Source: an uncultured Eubacterium sp.
Lineage (GTDB): Bacteria > Bacillota > Clostridia > Peptostreptococcales > Anaerovoracaceae
NCBI GenBank assembly: GCA_905193765.1
Contig: CAJJPZ010000015.1
Location: 1-24,388, forward strand
Direction of reading: 5' to 3'
Length of the DNA: 24,388 bases
Numbering within the stretch: position 1 is the first letter of the stretch; each line of letters starts with the position of its first letter. The position numbers and the translations under genes are program-made. This document shows, in pieces, positions 1 through 6,608 of this stretch. The notes below the pieces were generated by a model. It saw nothing but the letters and a program-made list of their open reading frames with translations. It was not told the origin of the DNA and did no database searches.

Positions 1-148
1 TGCTTACCGCCTCCGATACTGCGGTCTTCACCTCCGTAAGTTCCTCGACAGTAGGATCCAGAGGCATTATGAATGCCGCAGCAGCGGCCCTTGCGAAAGC
101 CTCATTCTCAGCAAGGGCACTGAATTCCAATCTCATACTATTGTCCAT
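1..148 (-). CDS. spoIIAB: Anti-sigma F factor SpoIIAB, N-terminal part (runs off the left edge)
   Basis: Only the first 49 codons are in the window. They begin MDNSMRLEFSALAENEAFAR and continue through a segment reading LDPTVEELTEVKTAVSEAV, which closely follows the N-terminus of SpoIIAB. In the family, SpoIIAB is a cytoplasmic GHKL-type serine kinase that binds sigma F and phosphorylates SpoIIAA; the ATP-binding residues would lie further left, outside the window. The start at 148 follows a GGAGG 10 bases upstream (159-163), inside the end of spoIIAA. A second ATG at 136 (MRLEF) is possible but is further from the ribosome site. Only 5 bases separate it from spoIIAA, so the two are surely co-transcribed, and sigF is expected next. 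The paralogue RsbW is the main alternative, but the sporulation genes nearby favour SpoIIAB. Confidence 0.93.
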   Translation of the reverse strand, partial: MDNSMRLEFSALAENEAFARAAAAAFIMPLDPTVEELTEVKTAVSEAVS

Positions 149-153
149 ATCAC

Positions 154-519
154 TCAAACCTCCATGCACAACTGCTCCTGTCCGCTTATGGAAAGGACTG
201 CGCTTTCATAGTCATCTTTTTTCGGTATGATCGTAAACACACCTGCCATTTCAAGAAGCCTCTCGATATATGAGGAACACCCCGAAATGCATATCCTGCC
301 GCCGCTTTTCTGCATACGCCTGTAGCGCCCCAGCGCTACGCCGATACCTGAACTGTCCATGAACTCCACGCCTGAGAAATCCATCACAAGATGCCTGCAT
401 CCGAATGCGCCCATGGCCTTGTCGATACTGTTTCTCAGTGGCGCCGAACTGTGGTGATCCACTTCACCTTTTATACATGCTATCAGTATATCATCTGATA
501 TTCTGAAAATGACTTCCAC
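154..519 (-). CDS. spoIIAA: Anti-sigma F factor antagonist SpoIIAA (STAS domain)
   Basis: A 121-residue single STAS-domain protein. It carries the SpoIIAA hallmarks: GEVDHH at 18-23, the phosphorylation loop FMDSSGIG at 53-60 with the expected phospho-serine at S56, and the following GRYRRM helix. In the family, unphosphorylated SpoIIAA displaces SpoIIAB from sigma F and so switches on the forespore programme. The start is GTG at 519, preceded by AAGGGGG and a run of six T. The gene is first in the spoIIA operon, 5 bases before spoIIAB, and has its own promoter at 551-579. The SD G-run can pair with a C-run upstream of the predicted transcription start (see the regulatory entry). Length and motifs are typical. 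Confidence 0.96.
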   Translation of the reverse strand: MEVIFRISDDILIACIKGEVDHHSSAPLRNSIDKAMGAFGCRHLVMDFSGVEFMDSSGIGVALGRYRRMQKSGGRICISGCSSYIERLLEMAGVFTIIPKKDDYESAVLSISGQEQLCMEV

Positions 520-524
520 GAAAA

Positions 525-574
525 AACCCCCTTTTCAAGACTATATATCAATTATAATCTTTACTACGGGGGTT
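525..574 (-). promoter_or_regulatory. Inverted repeat masking the spoIIAA ribosome site
   Basis: On the minus strand, AACCCCC (574 to 568) is complementary to GGGGGTT (531 to 525), separated by 36 bases. The right arm is the spoIIAA SD and is followed by more T, so the pairing looks like a terminator or SD mask. The left arm lies in the spacer of the predicted spoIIA promoter, upstream of its start point. Only transcripts reading in from thiI would therefore carry both arms. The complementarity is seen directly; the selective effect is inference, and the large loop weakens the case. Confidence 0.4.
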
Positions 575-596
575 GTCCTTAAGAGATAATGTCGCA
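551..596 (-). promoter_or_regulatory. Predicted spoIIA promoter with a Spo0A-box-like site
   Basis: On the minus strand, AGGACA (574-579) is followed by a 17-base spacer and a perfect TATAAT (551-556). The -35 element matches the sigma A consensus at 4 of 6 positions, and it also contains the AGGA core typical of sigma H promoters, which drive spoIIA in Bacillus. TGTCGCA at 590-596 (plus strand reading) differs by one base from the 0A-box core TGTCGAA and lies about 50 bases upstream of the expected start, a sensible place for an activator. Element assignment is by eye only. Confidence 0.5.
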
Positions 597-615
597 AAAC
601 TTCTATTTTTGCCGT

Positions 616-1794
616 TTATTCCGGATATATGTCGATGACCTCCTCAGACTCCACTGCAGCTTTGATGAGAGCCTCGCAGTCCAGCCTGCTTTCCGACTGG
701 AGGATACGTTCCAGCTTAGGCTTGGTCACAGGATGTTTAGGCAGGAACACCGTGCAGCAGTCTTCGTATGGCTGTATCGATGTCTCATATGTCCCTATCT
801 CCTGAGCCTTATCCATTATATCCACTTTATCCATAGCTATCAGCGGTCTCATCACAGGCATCTTTACAGCATCGTCTGTTACCACCAGTGCTTCCGCTGT
901 CTGACTGGCTACCTGTCCGAGATTCTCACCGGTTATCAGCATACCGCAGTCTGTCTTCAGCGCCAGCTGCTCCGCTATCCTCATCATGAACCTGCGTACA
1001 AGTATCGTGGTCTCCTCCTCGGGACAGTTTTCCACGATCTTCTCCTGGATCGGCAGCAGGTTCACCACATGCATCCTGAACCTGCCGCAGTAGGTTGCGA
1101 CGATGCTGGCCAAAGCCTCGACTTTTTCCTGAGCACGCTGGCTCGTGTACGGATATGAATGAAAATGCACAGCTTCGATCATCATCCCGCGCTTTGCCAT
1201 CATCCATGTAGCCACCGGCGAATCGATACCGCCCGAAAGCAGAGACATGCCTTTGCCATTGGTTCCCAGAGGCAGACCTCCGAATCCTGCGATCTTGTCC
1301 TGATATATATATGATTTATCATGTCTCACGTCAACGAAGAGCAGGCAGTCCGGATGGTGAACATCGACTTTGAGGACTTTGCAGCCCTTGAGGACCTCTG
1401 CACCTATCTGCCTTCCGATATCCGGGGACTTGACAGGGAAAGTCTTGTCGGCGCGCTTAGCCTCGACTTTGAATGTCTTGACCCCACGCTCATCTATAGC
1501 TGTCATCATGTAGTCCACAGCGGCCTTTCCGATGGCTTCCATCGTGCTCTCGCACTCAACTGCAGGACTTATGGACGCCACGCCGAAGACCTTTGAGATC
1601 TCCCTGATTATGGCGTTCTTGTCGAGATTTTCGTCTGCACGGACGAAAATGAGTCCTTCATGACGTTTCACGCTGACGCCGTCGAATTTCTTCAGCAGTT
1701 TCTTTATCCTTTCAACAAGCATCCTTTCGAAATATGGCTTGTTCATTCCCTTCAATGCGACCTCGCCGCATCTGACTATAAAAATGTGTTCCAT
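616..1794 (-). CDS. thiI: tRNA 4-thiouridine synthase ThiI
   Basis: A 392-residue protein with the ThiI layout: an N-terminal ferredoxin-like region and THUMP domain (about 1-165), then a PP-loop ATPase domain. The pyrophosphate-binding loop SGGIDSP is at 187-193, and the C-terminal part holds the family segment EDCCTVFLPKHP with the conserved cysteine. ThiI adenylates uridine 8 of tRNA and inserts sulfur received as persulfide from a cysteine desulfurase. The C-terminal rhodanese domain of the E. coli enzyme is absent, as usual in Firmicutes. Its ATG overlaps the TAA of the upstream cysteine desulfurase (TAATG), so the sulfur donor and the acceptor are translationally coupled. Confidence 0.96.
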   Translation of the reverse strand: MEHIFIVRCGEVALKGMNKPYFERMLVERIKKLLKKFDGVSVKRHEGLIFVRADENLDKNAIIREISKVFGVASISPAVECESTMEAIGKAAVDYMMTAIDERGVKTFKVEAKRADKTFPVKSPDIGRQIGAEVLKGCKVLKVDVHHPDCLLFVDVRHDKSYIYQDKIAGFGGLPLGTNGKGMSLLSGGIDSPVATWMMAKRGMMIEAVHFHSYPYTSQRAQEKVEALASIVATYCGRFRMHVVNLLPIQEKIVENCPEEETTILVRRFMMRIAEQLALKTDCGMLITGENLGQVASQTAEALVVTDDAVKMPVMRPLIAMDKVDIMDKAQEIGTYETSIQPYEDCCTVFLPKHPVTKPKLERILQSESRLDCEALIKAAVESEEVIDIYPE

Positions 1795-2957
1795 TATCTA
1801 AAACTCCCTAGCTTTCTGAATCTCTTCACAGCAGCAGTAACTTTATCTATGGTGTATCCCACTTCATCCATCGTGTTGAAACGTCCCAGGCTGAACCTCA
1901 GTGTCCCCTCGATGGCCTTGTCCGAAAGTCCCATGGCCGAAAGCACATGGCTCCGACCTTTCTTGTTGGAGGAACATGCAGATCCCGTGGAAACATATAT
2001 CCCGTCCTGTTCCAGTGTATGCAGCAGGACTTCTCCTCTGGTCCCCATGAAGGAAACATTGAGAAGCGTACTGCAACACTCTCCGGCAGCTTCACCGGTA
2101 TGCTCCGGACTGTTTATGACGATGTCGTCCAACGCCGTCTTCAGTCCTTCCATCAGGCTGTTCCTGATCTCTGCCAGTTCTGCCATCCTGCCGGACCTGT
2201 CCTCCGCTGCCATCTCAGCCGCAAGTCCCAGGCCTGCTATAGCAGACACGTTCTGTGTGCCTGATCTGCGTCCTTCCTCCTGACCGCCTCCCAGAATGAG
2301 AGGCGGAAGGTTCACGCCTTTTCTTATGAATATGGCTCCGGATCCCTTGGGTCCATGGATCTTATGTCCGCTGACCGAAAGCAGATCGGCGCATACAGGC
2401 ATCGGCAGCTTGCCGAAGCTCTGAACTGCGTCGCAGTGCAGCAGTGCTTCTGGTGCATTTTTCTTCAGTATACTGCTTATCTCCTGTATCGGCATTATCG
2501 TGCCCGTCTCATTGTTCACATGCATCACCGATACCAGTATCGTGTCGCTGTTCACTGCTGCTTCCAGCTGCTCCATATCCAGTCTGCATTTTTTATCTAC
2601 GCCTATATACACTACATCGAAGCTGTCGGCTTCAAGGGCTTTGAAACATTCCAGCACAGCCGGGTGCTCCACAGCTGATGTGATCACCCTGCGGCCTCTG
2701 CGTTTAAGCGCTTTTGCCGCACCGAACACAGCCATGTTGTCCGCCTCGGTGCCTCCCGATGTGAAATACGCTCTGCCGTCTCCCATAGCCAGAGCCTGTT
2801 CAAGCTGCCTGCGGGCGTGTCTGACAGATTTCTCGCTGTCCACCCCAAGCTGATAGAGCGATGACGGATTACCGAAAACGGTATCCATGTGTTCTGTCAT
2901 CAGCTCCGTGACCTGACGATATTGCTTTGTCGTCGCGCTGTTATCAAGATATATCAT
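1794..2957 (-). CDS. nifS: Cysteine desulfurase (NifS/IscS type), sulfur donor for ThiI
   Basis: A 387-residue pyridoxal-phosphate enzyme that takes sulfur from cysteine as an enzyme persulfide. It shows the N-terminal YLDNSATT, the EHPAV segment at 97-101, the PLP lysine K199 in SGHKIHGPKG, and the catalytic cysteine loop GSACSS with C328. Overall length is normal for group I desulfurases. The start at 2957 follows GGAGAAG with 8 bases of spacing. One-base overlap with thiI indicates a dedicated partner, as with the NifZ-ThiI pair of Bacillus subtilis; the symbol here is generic. No IscU-type scaffold gene is adjacent, which supports tRNA thiolation over cluster assembly. The rny terminator sits just upstream, so it should have its own promoter or use read-through. 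Confidence 0.94.
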   Translation of the reverse strand: MIYLDNSATTKQYRQVTELMTEHMDTVFGNPSSLYQLGVDSEKSVRHARRQLEQALAMGDGRAYFTSGGTEADNMAVFGAAKALKRRGRRVITSAVEHPAVLECFKALEADSFDVVYIGVDKKCRLDMEQLEAAVNSDTILVSVMHVNNETGTIMPIQEISSILKKNAPEALLHCDAVQSFGKLPMPVCADLLSVSGHKIHGPKGSGAIFIRKGVNLPPLILGGGQEEGRRSGTQNVSAIAGLGLAAEMAAEDRSGRMAELAEIRNSLMEGLKTALDDIVINSPEHTGEAAGECCSTLLNVSFMGTRGEVLLHTLEQDGIYVSTGSACSSNKKGRSHVLSAMGLSDKAIEGTLRFSLGRFNTMDEVGYTIDKVTAAVKRFRKLGSFR

Positions 2958-2981
2958 TATCCAAACTTCTCCATGTTTTGC

Positions 2982-3010
2982 AAAAAGGTAACGCCCGGCC
3001 TGGCCGAGCG
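2982..3010 (-). terminator. Rho-independent terminator after rny
   Basis: On the minus strand, CGCTCGGCC (3010 to 3002) pairs with GGCCGGGCG (3000 to 2992) across a single loop base. That gives a nearly perfect GC-rich stem, with a real loop of about 3-5 bases once the innermost pairs open. TTACCTTTTT follows. It lies between the rny stop and the cysteine desulfurase start. Confidence 0.85.
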
Positions 3011-3025
3011 CTGCTCTTTTATCGA

Positions 3026-4567
3026 TTATTTAGCGTAATCCACCGCTCTTGTTTCTCTCACTACATTGACCTTGATCTGACCAGGGTATTCCAGCTCAGA
3101 TTCGATCTTCTTTGAAATATCCCTTGCCAGGAGTGCGATAGCATCATCGCCCACCTCATCCGGCTTGGCTATTATCCTTATCTCTCTTCCGGCCTGTATC
3201 GCAAATGACTTGTCTACACCCTCCGTAGTGTTTGCGATCTCTTCGAGTTTCTGGAGTCTCTTGATATATGATTCAAGAGTTTCTCTTCTTGCTCCCGGTC
3301 TTGCTGCTGACAGAGCGTCAGCTGCTGCTATCAGAACGGCCTCGATGGACTTAGGTTCATAGTCGCCGTGATGCGCCGCCATGCCGTTTATTACAGCTGC
3401 CGATTCCTTGTATTTCTTCAGTACTTCCATACCGATATCGACATGCGTACCCTCGCGCTCGTGATCCAGCGCCTTGCCTATATCGTGGAGCAGACCCGCT
3501 CTCTTGGCCAGTGTGATATCCAGACCGAGCTCTCCGGCCATGAGTCCTGCCAGATGTGCGACCTCGATAGAATGTTTCAGCACGTTCTGACCGTAGGACG
3601 TCCTGTATTTGAGCCTTCCCAGAAGTTTCACCAGTTCAGGATGCAGGTTGTGTATGCCTACTTCGAAAGTTGCCTGCTCTCCTTCTTCCTTTATTATGGC
3701 GTTCACCTCGCGCTCCGACTTATGGACCATTTCCTCGATCCTTGCAGGATGTATCCTGCCGTCAACGATGAGTTTTTCCAGTGAAAGTCTTGCGACCTCT
3801 CTCCTTACAGGGTCGAAGCCTGAAAGTATCACTGCCTCCGGCGTGTCGTCGATTATGAGGTCTATTCCTGTAAGAGTCTCTATAGCTCTTATGTTACGTC
3901 CCTCACGGCCGATGATTCGTCCCTTCATCTCGTCATTCGGAAGAGGCACCACTGAAACTGTGGACTCGGCGACATGGTCGGCTGCGCAGCGTTGTATTGC
4001 TCCACTGATTATCTCCTTTGCCTTCTTGTCGGCTTCCTCCTTTGCCTTGCTCTCTATCTCCTTGTAGAGTGCAGCGGCATCGCTTCTGGCTTCCTTCTCG
4101 ACCTTTTCCAGAATTATCTCACGTGCTCTTTCTGTTGAATATCCTGAAATCTTCTCCAGTTCCTCAAGCTGCCTGTTGAAGAGATTCTCCATCTCACGCT
4201 GCTTGTTAGTAACTGCTTTTTCCTTGTTCGTTATGCTTTCTTCTTTTTTCTCTATATTTTCAAGTTTTTTATCGATCGATTCTTCTTTCTGGATGAGTCT
4301 CCTTTCGGACTTCTGGATCTCGTTTCTCCTCTCTCTTATCTCCCTCTCGAGTTCGCTTCTCTGCCTGTGAGCCTCCTCCTTTGCCTCAAGGATCCTTTCT
4401 TTTTTAAGCGTTTCCGCTCTGTTTTCAGCGTCCAGTATCAGATTCTTTGCCTTCTGTTCCGCATTGCCGATAGTCTTTTCGCCAAATGATTTTCTAAATA
4501 TATATCCAGCCAGCAGCCCTATCACAAGAGCCACCAGCCCTACGATCACAGATATGACTGTTCCCAT
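3026..4567 (-). CDS. rny: Ribonuclease Y
   Basis: A 513-residue membrane-anchored endoribonuclease that begins mRNA decay in Firmicutes. The sequence shows an N-terminal membrane segment (about 3-24), a long charged coiled coil (about 30-190, rich in Glu, Lys and Arg), a KH RNA-binding domain with GREG at 220-223, and an HD domain with H332 and the HD pair H361-D362 in LLHDIGKALDHE. It ends in the usual VNVVRETRAVDYAK. The start at 4567 has AAGGAGG just upstream. It is alone on its transcript: a strong terminator follows, and the opposite-strand rodA diverges upstream. Often rny is near recA and spoVS; neither is in this window. Confidence 0.98.
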   Translation of the reverse strand: MGTVISVIVGLVALVIGLLAGYIFRKSFGEKTIGNAEQKAKNLILDAENRAETLKKERILEAKEEAHRQRSELEREIRERRNEIQKSERRLIQKEESIDKKLENIEKKEESITNKEKAVTNKQREMENLFNRQLEELEKISGYSTERAREIILEKVEKEARSDAAALYKEIESKAKEEADKKAKEIISGAIQRCAADHVAESTVSVVPLPNDEMKGRIIGREGRNIRAIETLTGIDLIIDDTPEAVILSGFDPVRREVARLSLEKLIVDGRIHPARIEEMVHKSEREVNAIIKEEGEQATFEVGIHNLHPELVKLLGRLKYRTSYGQNVLKHSIEVAHLAGLMAGELGLDITLAKRAGLLHDIGKALDHEREGTHVDIGMEVLKKYKESAAVINGMAAHHGDYEPKSIEAVLIAAADALSAARPGARRETLESYIKRLQKLEEIANTTEGVDKSFAIQAGREIRIIAKPDEVGDDAIALLARDISKKIESELEYPGQIKVNVVRETRAVDYAK

Positions 4568-4644
4568 ACGGTATTCCTCCTTTTCTTCAGTTTTTAAAAT
4601 CCGGTTTTATGATTAAGTTAAGTTACTTGAAAAATTATTCAGTA

Positions 4645-4702
4645 ATAATATTTAAATAAAAGCACACTATAATATTATAGACTTTTTTGACATCATAGTC
4701 AA
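4645..4702 (+). promoter_or_regulatory. rodA-side promoter region with two palindromes
   Basis: The 154 bases between divergent rny and rodA are AT-rich. A perfect TATAAT (4668-4673) sits at a sensible distance upstream of rodA, but the matching -35 position reads ATAATA, a poor match. The -10 lies in a perfect 14-base palindrome, CTATAATATTATAG (4667-4680). A second dyad, TTGAC-6-GTCAA (4687-4702), ends just before the rodA ribosome site. These could be operators or chance in AT-rich DNA. I found no convincing promoter for rny on the other strand. Confidence 0.4.
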
Positions 4703-4721
4703 GATGATGGGAGGAGCAGAT

Positions 4722-5819
4722 ATGAACAATTTTACACATCAGCTCAGAAGCTGCGACCACCGTCTGCTGTTCATCCCCCTGCTCCTGTCGCTTTCCGGCA
4801 TAGCCGGTCTGGCAAGCATAACATCGTCCAGTGGTACCTTCCTTTCGAGGGAAGTTTTGATACAGTCTGCAGCCCTGGTCTGCGGTATTGCGGCAGCGTT
4901 CGTGATCCTGGATCTGGGCTACAGATATTTTATCAGTCTGGAAAAGCCGCTGTATGCAGCAAGTCTCGCACTGCTGCTCTCGGTTTATATACCTGGACTG
5001 GGCATAACCGTCAGCGGATCGAGAGCCTGGATCGACGCCGGTATCATCACTGTACAGCCCTCTGAGATCGTCAAGATCCTCTTCATAATACTTATGGCTT
5101 CGTTCCTTTCCCGAAGCACCTCGTCCCTGAACAGTGTCAGCGGTATATCGAAGGCTGTCTTCTACAGTCTTCCCTTCATCGTTATAGTGTCGAAGGAGGA
5201 CTTCGGCAGCGGATGTGTGTTCTGTGTCATATGGCTGTTCATGGTGTTCTGTTCAGGACTTGAGCTGCGGATCATCGGCAGACTCGTTCTCGCACTGGTT
5301 GCAGTAATGCCGCTCTTTTATTTTTTTCTGGCCGGTTACCAGAAGGACCGCATCGATGCGTTTTTCTCACCTGATGATCTCGATCTGCCGGGAACATACC
5401 AGGTGTGGAACTCACGTATCGCCATAGGTTCCGGAGGTTTCCTTGGCAAAGGATACATGCACGGCACCCATACATCTCTGGGGTTCCTGCCCGTACCTGA
5501 CTCGGACTTCATATTTTCCGCGATAACAGAGGAGACCGGTTTCATCGGAGGACTGATCATTATCCTTCTGTTTGCAGGTTTCATATACTGCGCCCTCAGT
5601 GTAGCCAGATACGCCTCCGACCTTCAGGGCACACTTACAGGCGCCGGTCTCGTGGGTATGTTCTCCTTCCAGGCTTTTGAAAACATCGGTATGACCATGG
5701 GCGTCATGCCCGTCACCGGCATACCTCTGCCGTTCCTCAGCTGTGGCGGCACCGCCATGGTGTCATCCATGATGGGCGCCGGTCTGCTCCTGAGCATAAG
5801 CTGCAGCCAGAAGATATGA
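4722..5819 (+). CDS. rodA: SEDS glycosyltransferase, RodA/FtsW type
   Basis: A 365-residue polytopic membrane protein of the SEDS family, which polymerises lipid II into glycan strands together with a class B PBP. Many hydrophobic segments are visible, with family landmarks: SRAWIDAG...VQPSEIVK near 100-118, a DFG-containing loop near 160, YQVWNSRIAIGSGG near 226-239, and the C-terminal PVTGIPLPFLSCGGTA. The start at 4722 is chosen because GGGAGGAG lies 6 bases upstream; an ATG at 4704 lacks a ribosome site. The usual QPDLG motif reads KEDFG, and the usual HTDFIFA reads DSDFIFS, although the Asp before Phe is kept. It lies near the PBP2 gene but on the opposite strand, convergent with minD. 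FtsW or SpoVE roles cannot be excluded. Confidence 0.88.
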   Translation: MNNFTHQLRSCDHRLLFIPLLLSLSGIAGLASITSSSGTFLSREVLIQSAALVCGIAAAFVILDLGYRYFISLEKPLYAASLALLLSVYIPGLGITVSGSRAWIDAGIITVQPSEIVKILFIILMASFLSRSTSSLNSVSGISKAVFYSLPFIVIVSKEDFGSGCVFCVIWLFMVFCSGLELRIIGRLVLALVAVMPLFYFFLAGYQKDRIDAFFSPDDLDLPGTYQVWNSRIAIGSGGFLGKGYMHGTHTSLGFLPVPDSDFIFSAITEETGFIGGLIIILLFAGFIYCALSVARYASDLQGTLTGAGLVGMFSFQAFENIGMTMGVMPVTGIPLPFLSCGGTAMVSSMMGAGLLLSISCSQKI

Positions 5820-5828
5820 ATACGGCCG

Positions 5829-5856
5829 AAAAAAAGAGCCCCGCCGCCGGCAGAGC
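5829..5856 (-). terminator. Terminator after minD
   Basis: On the minus strand, GCTCTGCC pairs with GGCGGGGC (two G-T pairs, three-base loop, 5838-5856), followed by TCTTTTTTT. The plus-strand reading has no T-run, so it mainly stops minD transcripts rather than convergent rodA. Confidence 0.75.
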
Positions 5857-5888
5857 CCTTTGCATACGATACGTTGCAGATATCATAT

Positions 5889-6608
5889 CTATACAACGAT
5901 CCTTTTTATTATCTCCTTGAAATTCTTCTCTATGTAGGTACCTTGCTTGCAGACTATTGGTATCCCTATGTTCGTGGATATATGTATGTTCTCATCATAC
6001 TGTATGACGCCGGCTATCCTGCCCGTGAACATGCCCGCTATAGTATTGAGATCCGGTACGAACCCGCTCCTTATCAGCTCCACGTTCACCTTGTTGATTA
6101 TTATCCGTATATCGTGCATGCCCTTTGACATGAGATACCGTTCTGTAACGTCAGCGTCCCTCAGCGATGCGATCTCCGGCTCAGTCACTATCACAGCTTC
6201 ATCCGCAGCCGCCAGTGACACGTCAAGGAGATCGCCGATACCTGCCGGACAGTCTATTATTATATAGTCGAAGTATTTTTTCAGTTTCTCGCATAGCACC
6301 TGAATATGCAGCTGCGTCAGATCACGGTCGTCGCGTTTCGGGGAAGCCGCCATGAAATAGAGGTTCTCGAATCCTCTTACTTTGATCATGGCTTTCTTGA
6401 TGCGGCACACTCCGGATATCACATCCATTATGTTGTACACGACTCTGTTCTCCATATTGAGGTATATATCCATATTGCGGAGTCCCATGTCCATATCCAG
6501 GAGCATAACCTTGAATCCGTACTGCGAGAGCAACGCTCCCATATTTACGGAAACCATGGTCTTGCCTGTACCGCCTTTTCCCGATGAAACTAAAATTACT
6601 TTACCCAT
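5889..6608 (-). CDS. minD: Septum-site ATPase MinD
   Basis: A 239-residue ParA/MinD-family ATPase. It has the deviant Walker A motif KGGTGKT (11-17, with both lysines K11 and K16). The MinD-specific stretch GLRNMDIYLNMENRVVYNIM follows, and the Walker B-like segment YIIIDCPAGIG comes later. It ends in a basic amphipathic tail, IEKNFKEIIKRIVV, that fits the MinD membrane-targeting helix. In the family, MinD with ATP binds the membrane and places the division inhibitor MinC. The start at 6608 overlaps the end of the PBP gene by 13 bases, and GGAG lies about 10 bases upstream. No minC or minE lies beside it, which is unusual. It is somewhat short (usual length about 260-270). Confidence 0.92.
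   Translation of the reverse strand: MGKVILVSSGKGGTGKTMVSVNMGALLSQYGFKVMLLDMDMGLRNMDIYLNMENRVVYNIMDVISGVCRIKKAMIKVRGFENLYFMAASPKRDDRDLTQLHIQVLCEKLKKYFDYIIIDCPAGIGDLLDVSLAAADEAVIVTEPEIASLRDADVTERYLMSKGMHDIRIIINKVNVELIRSGFVPDLNTIAGMFTGRIAGVIQYDENIHISTNIGIPIVCKQGTYIEKNFKEIIKRIVV

Noticed and set aside
589..1158. Long open frames on the strand opposite thiI, rny, the PBP genes and the GTPase gene
   Set aside because: They lack ribosome sites and recognisable domains and mirror the codons of well-supported genes on the other strand.
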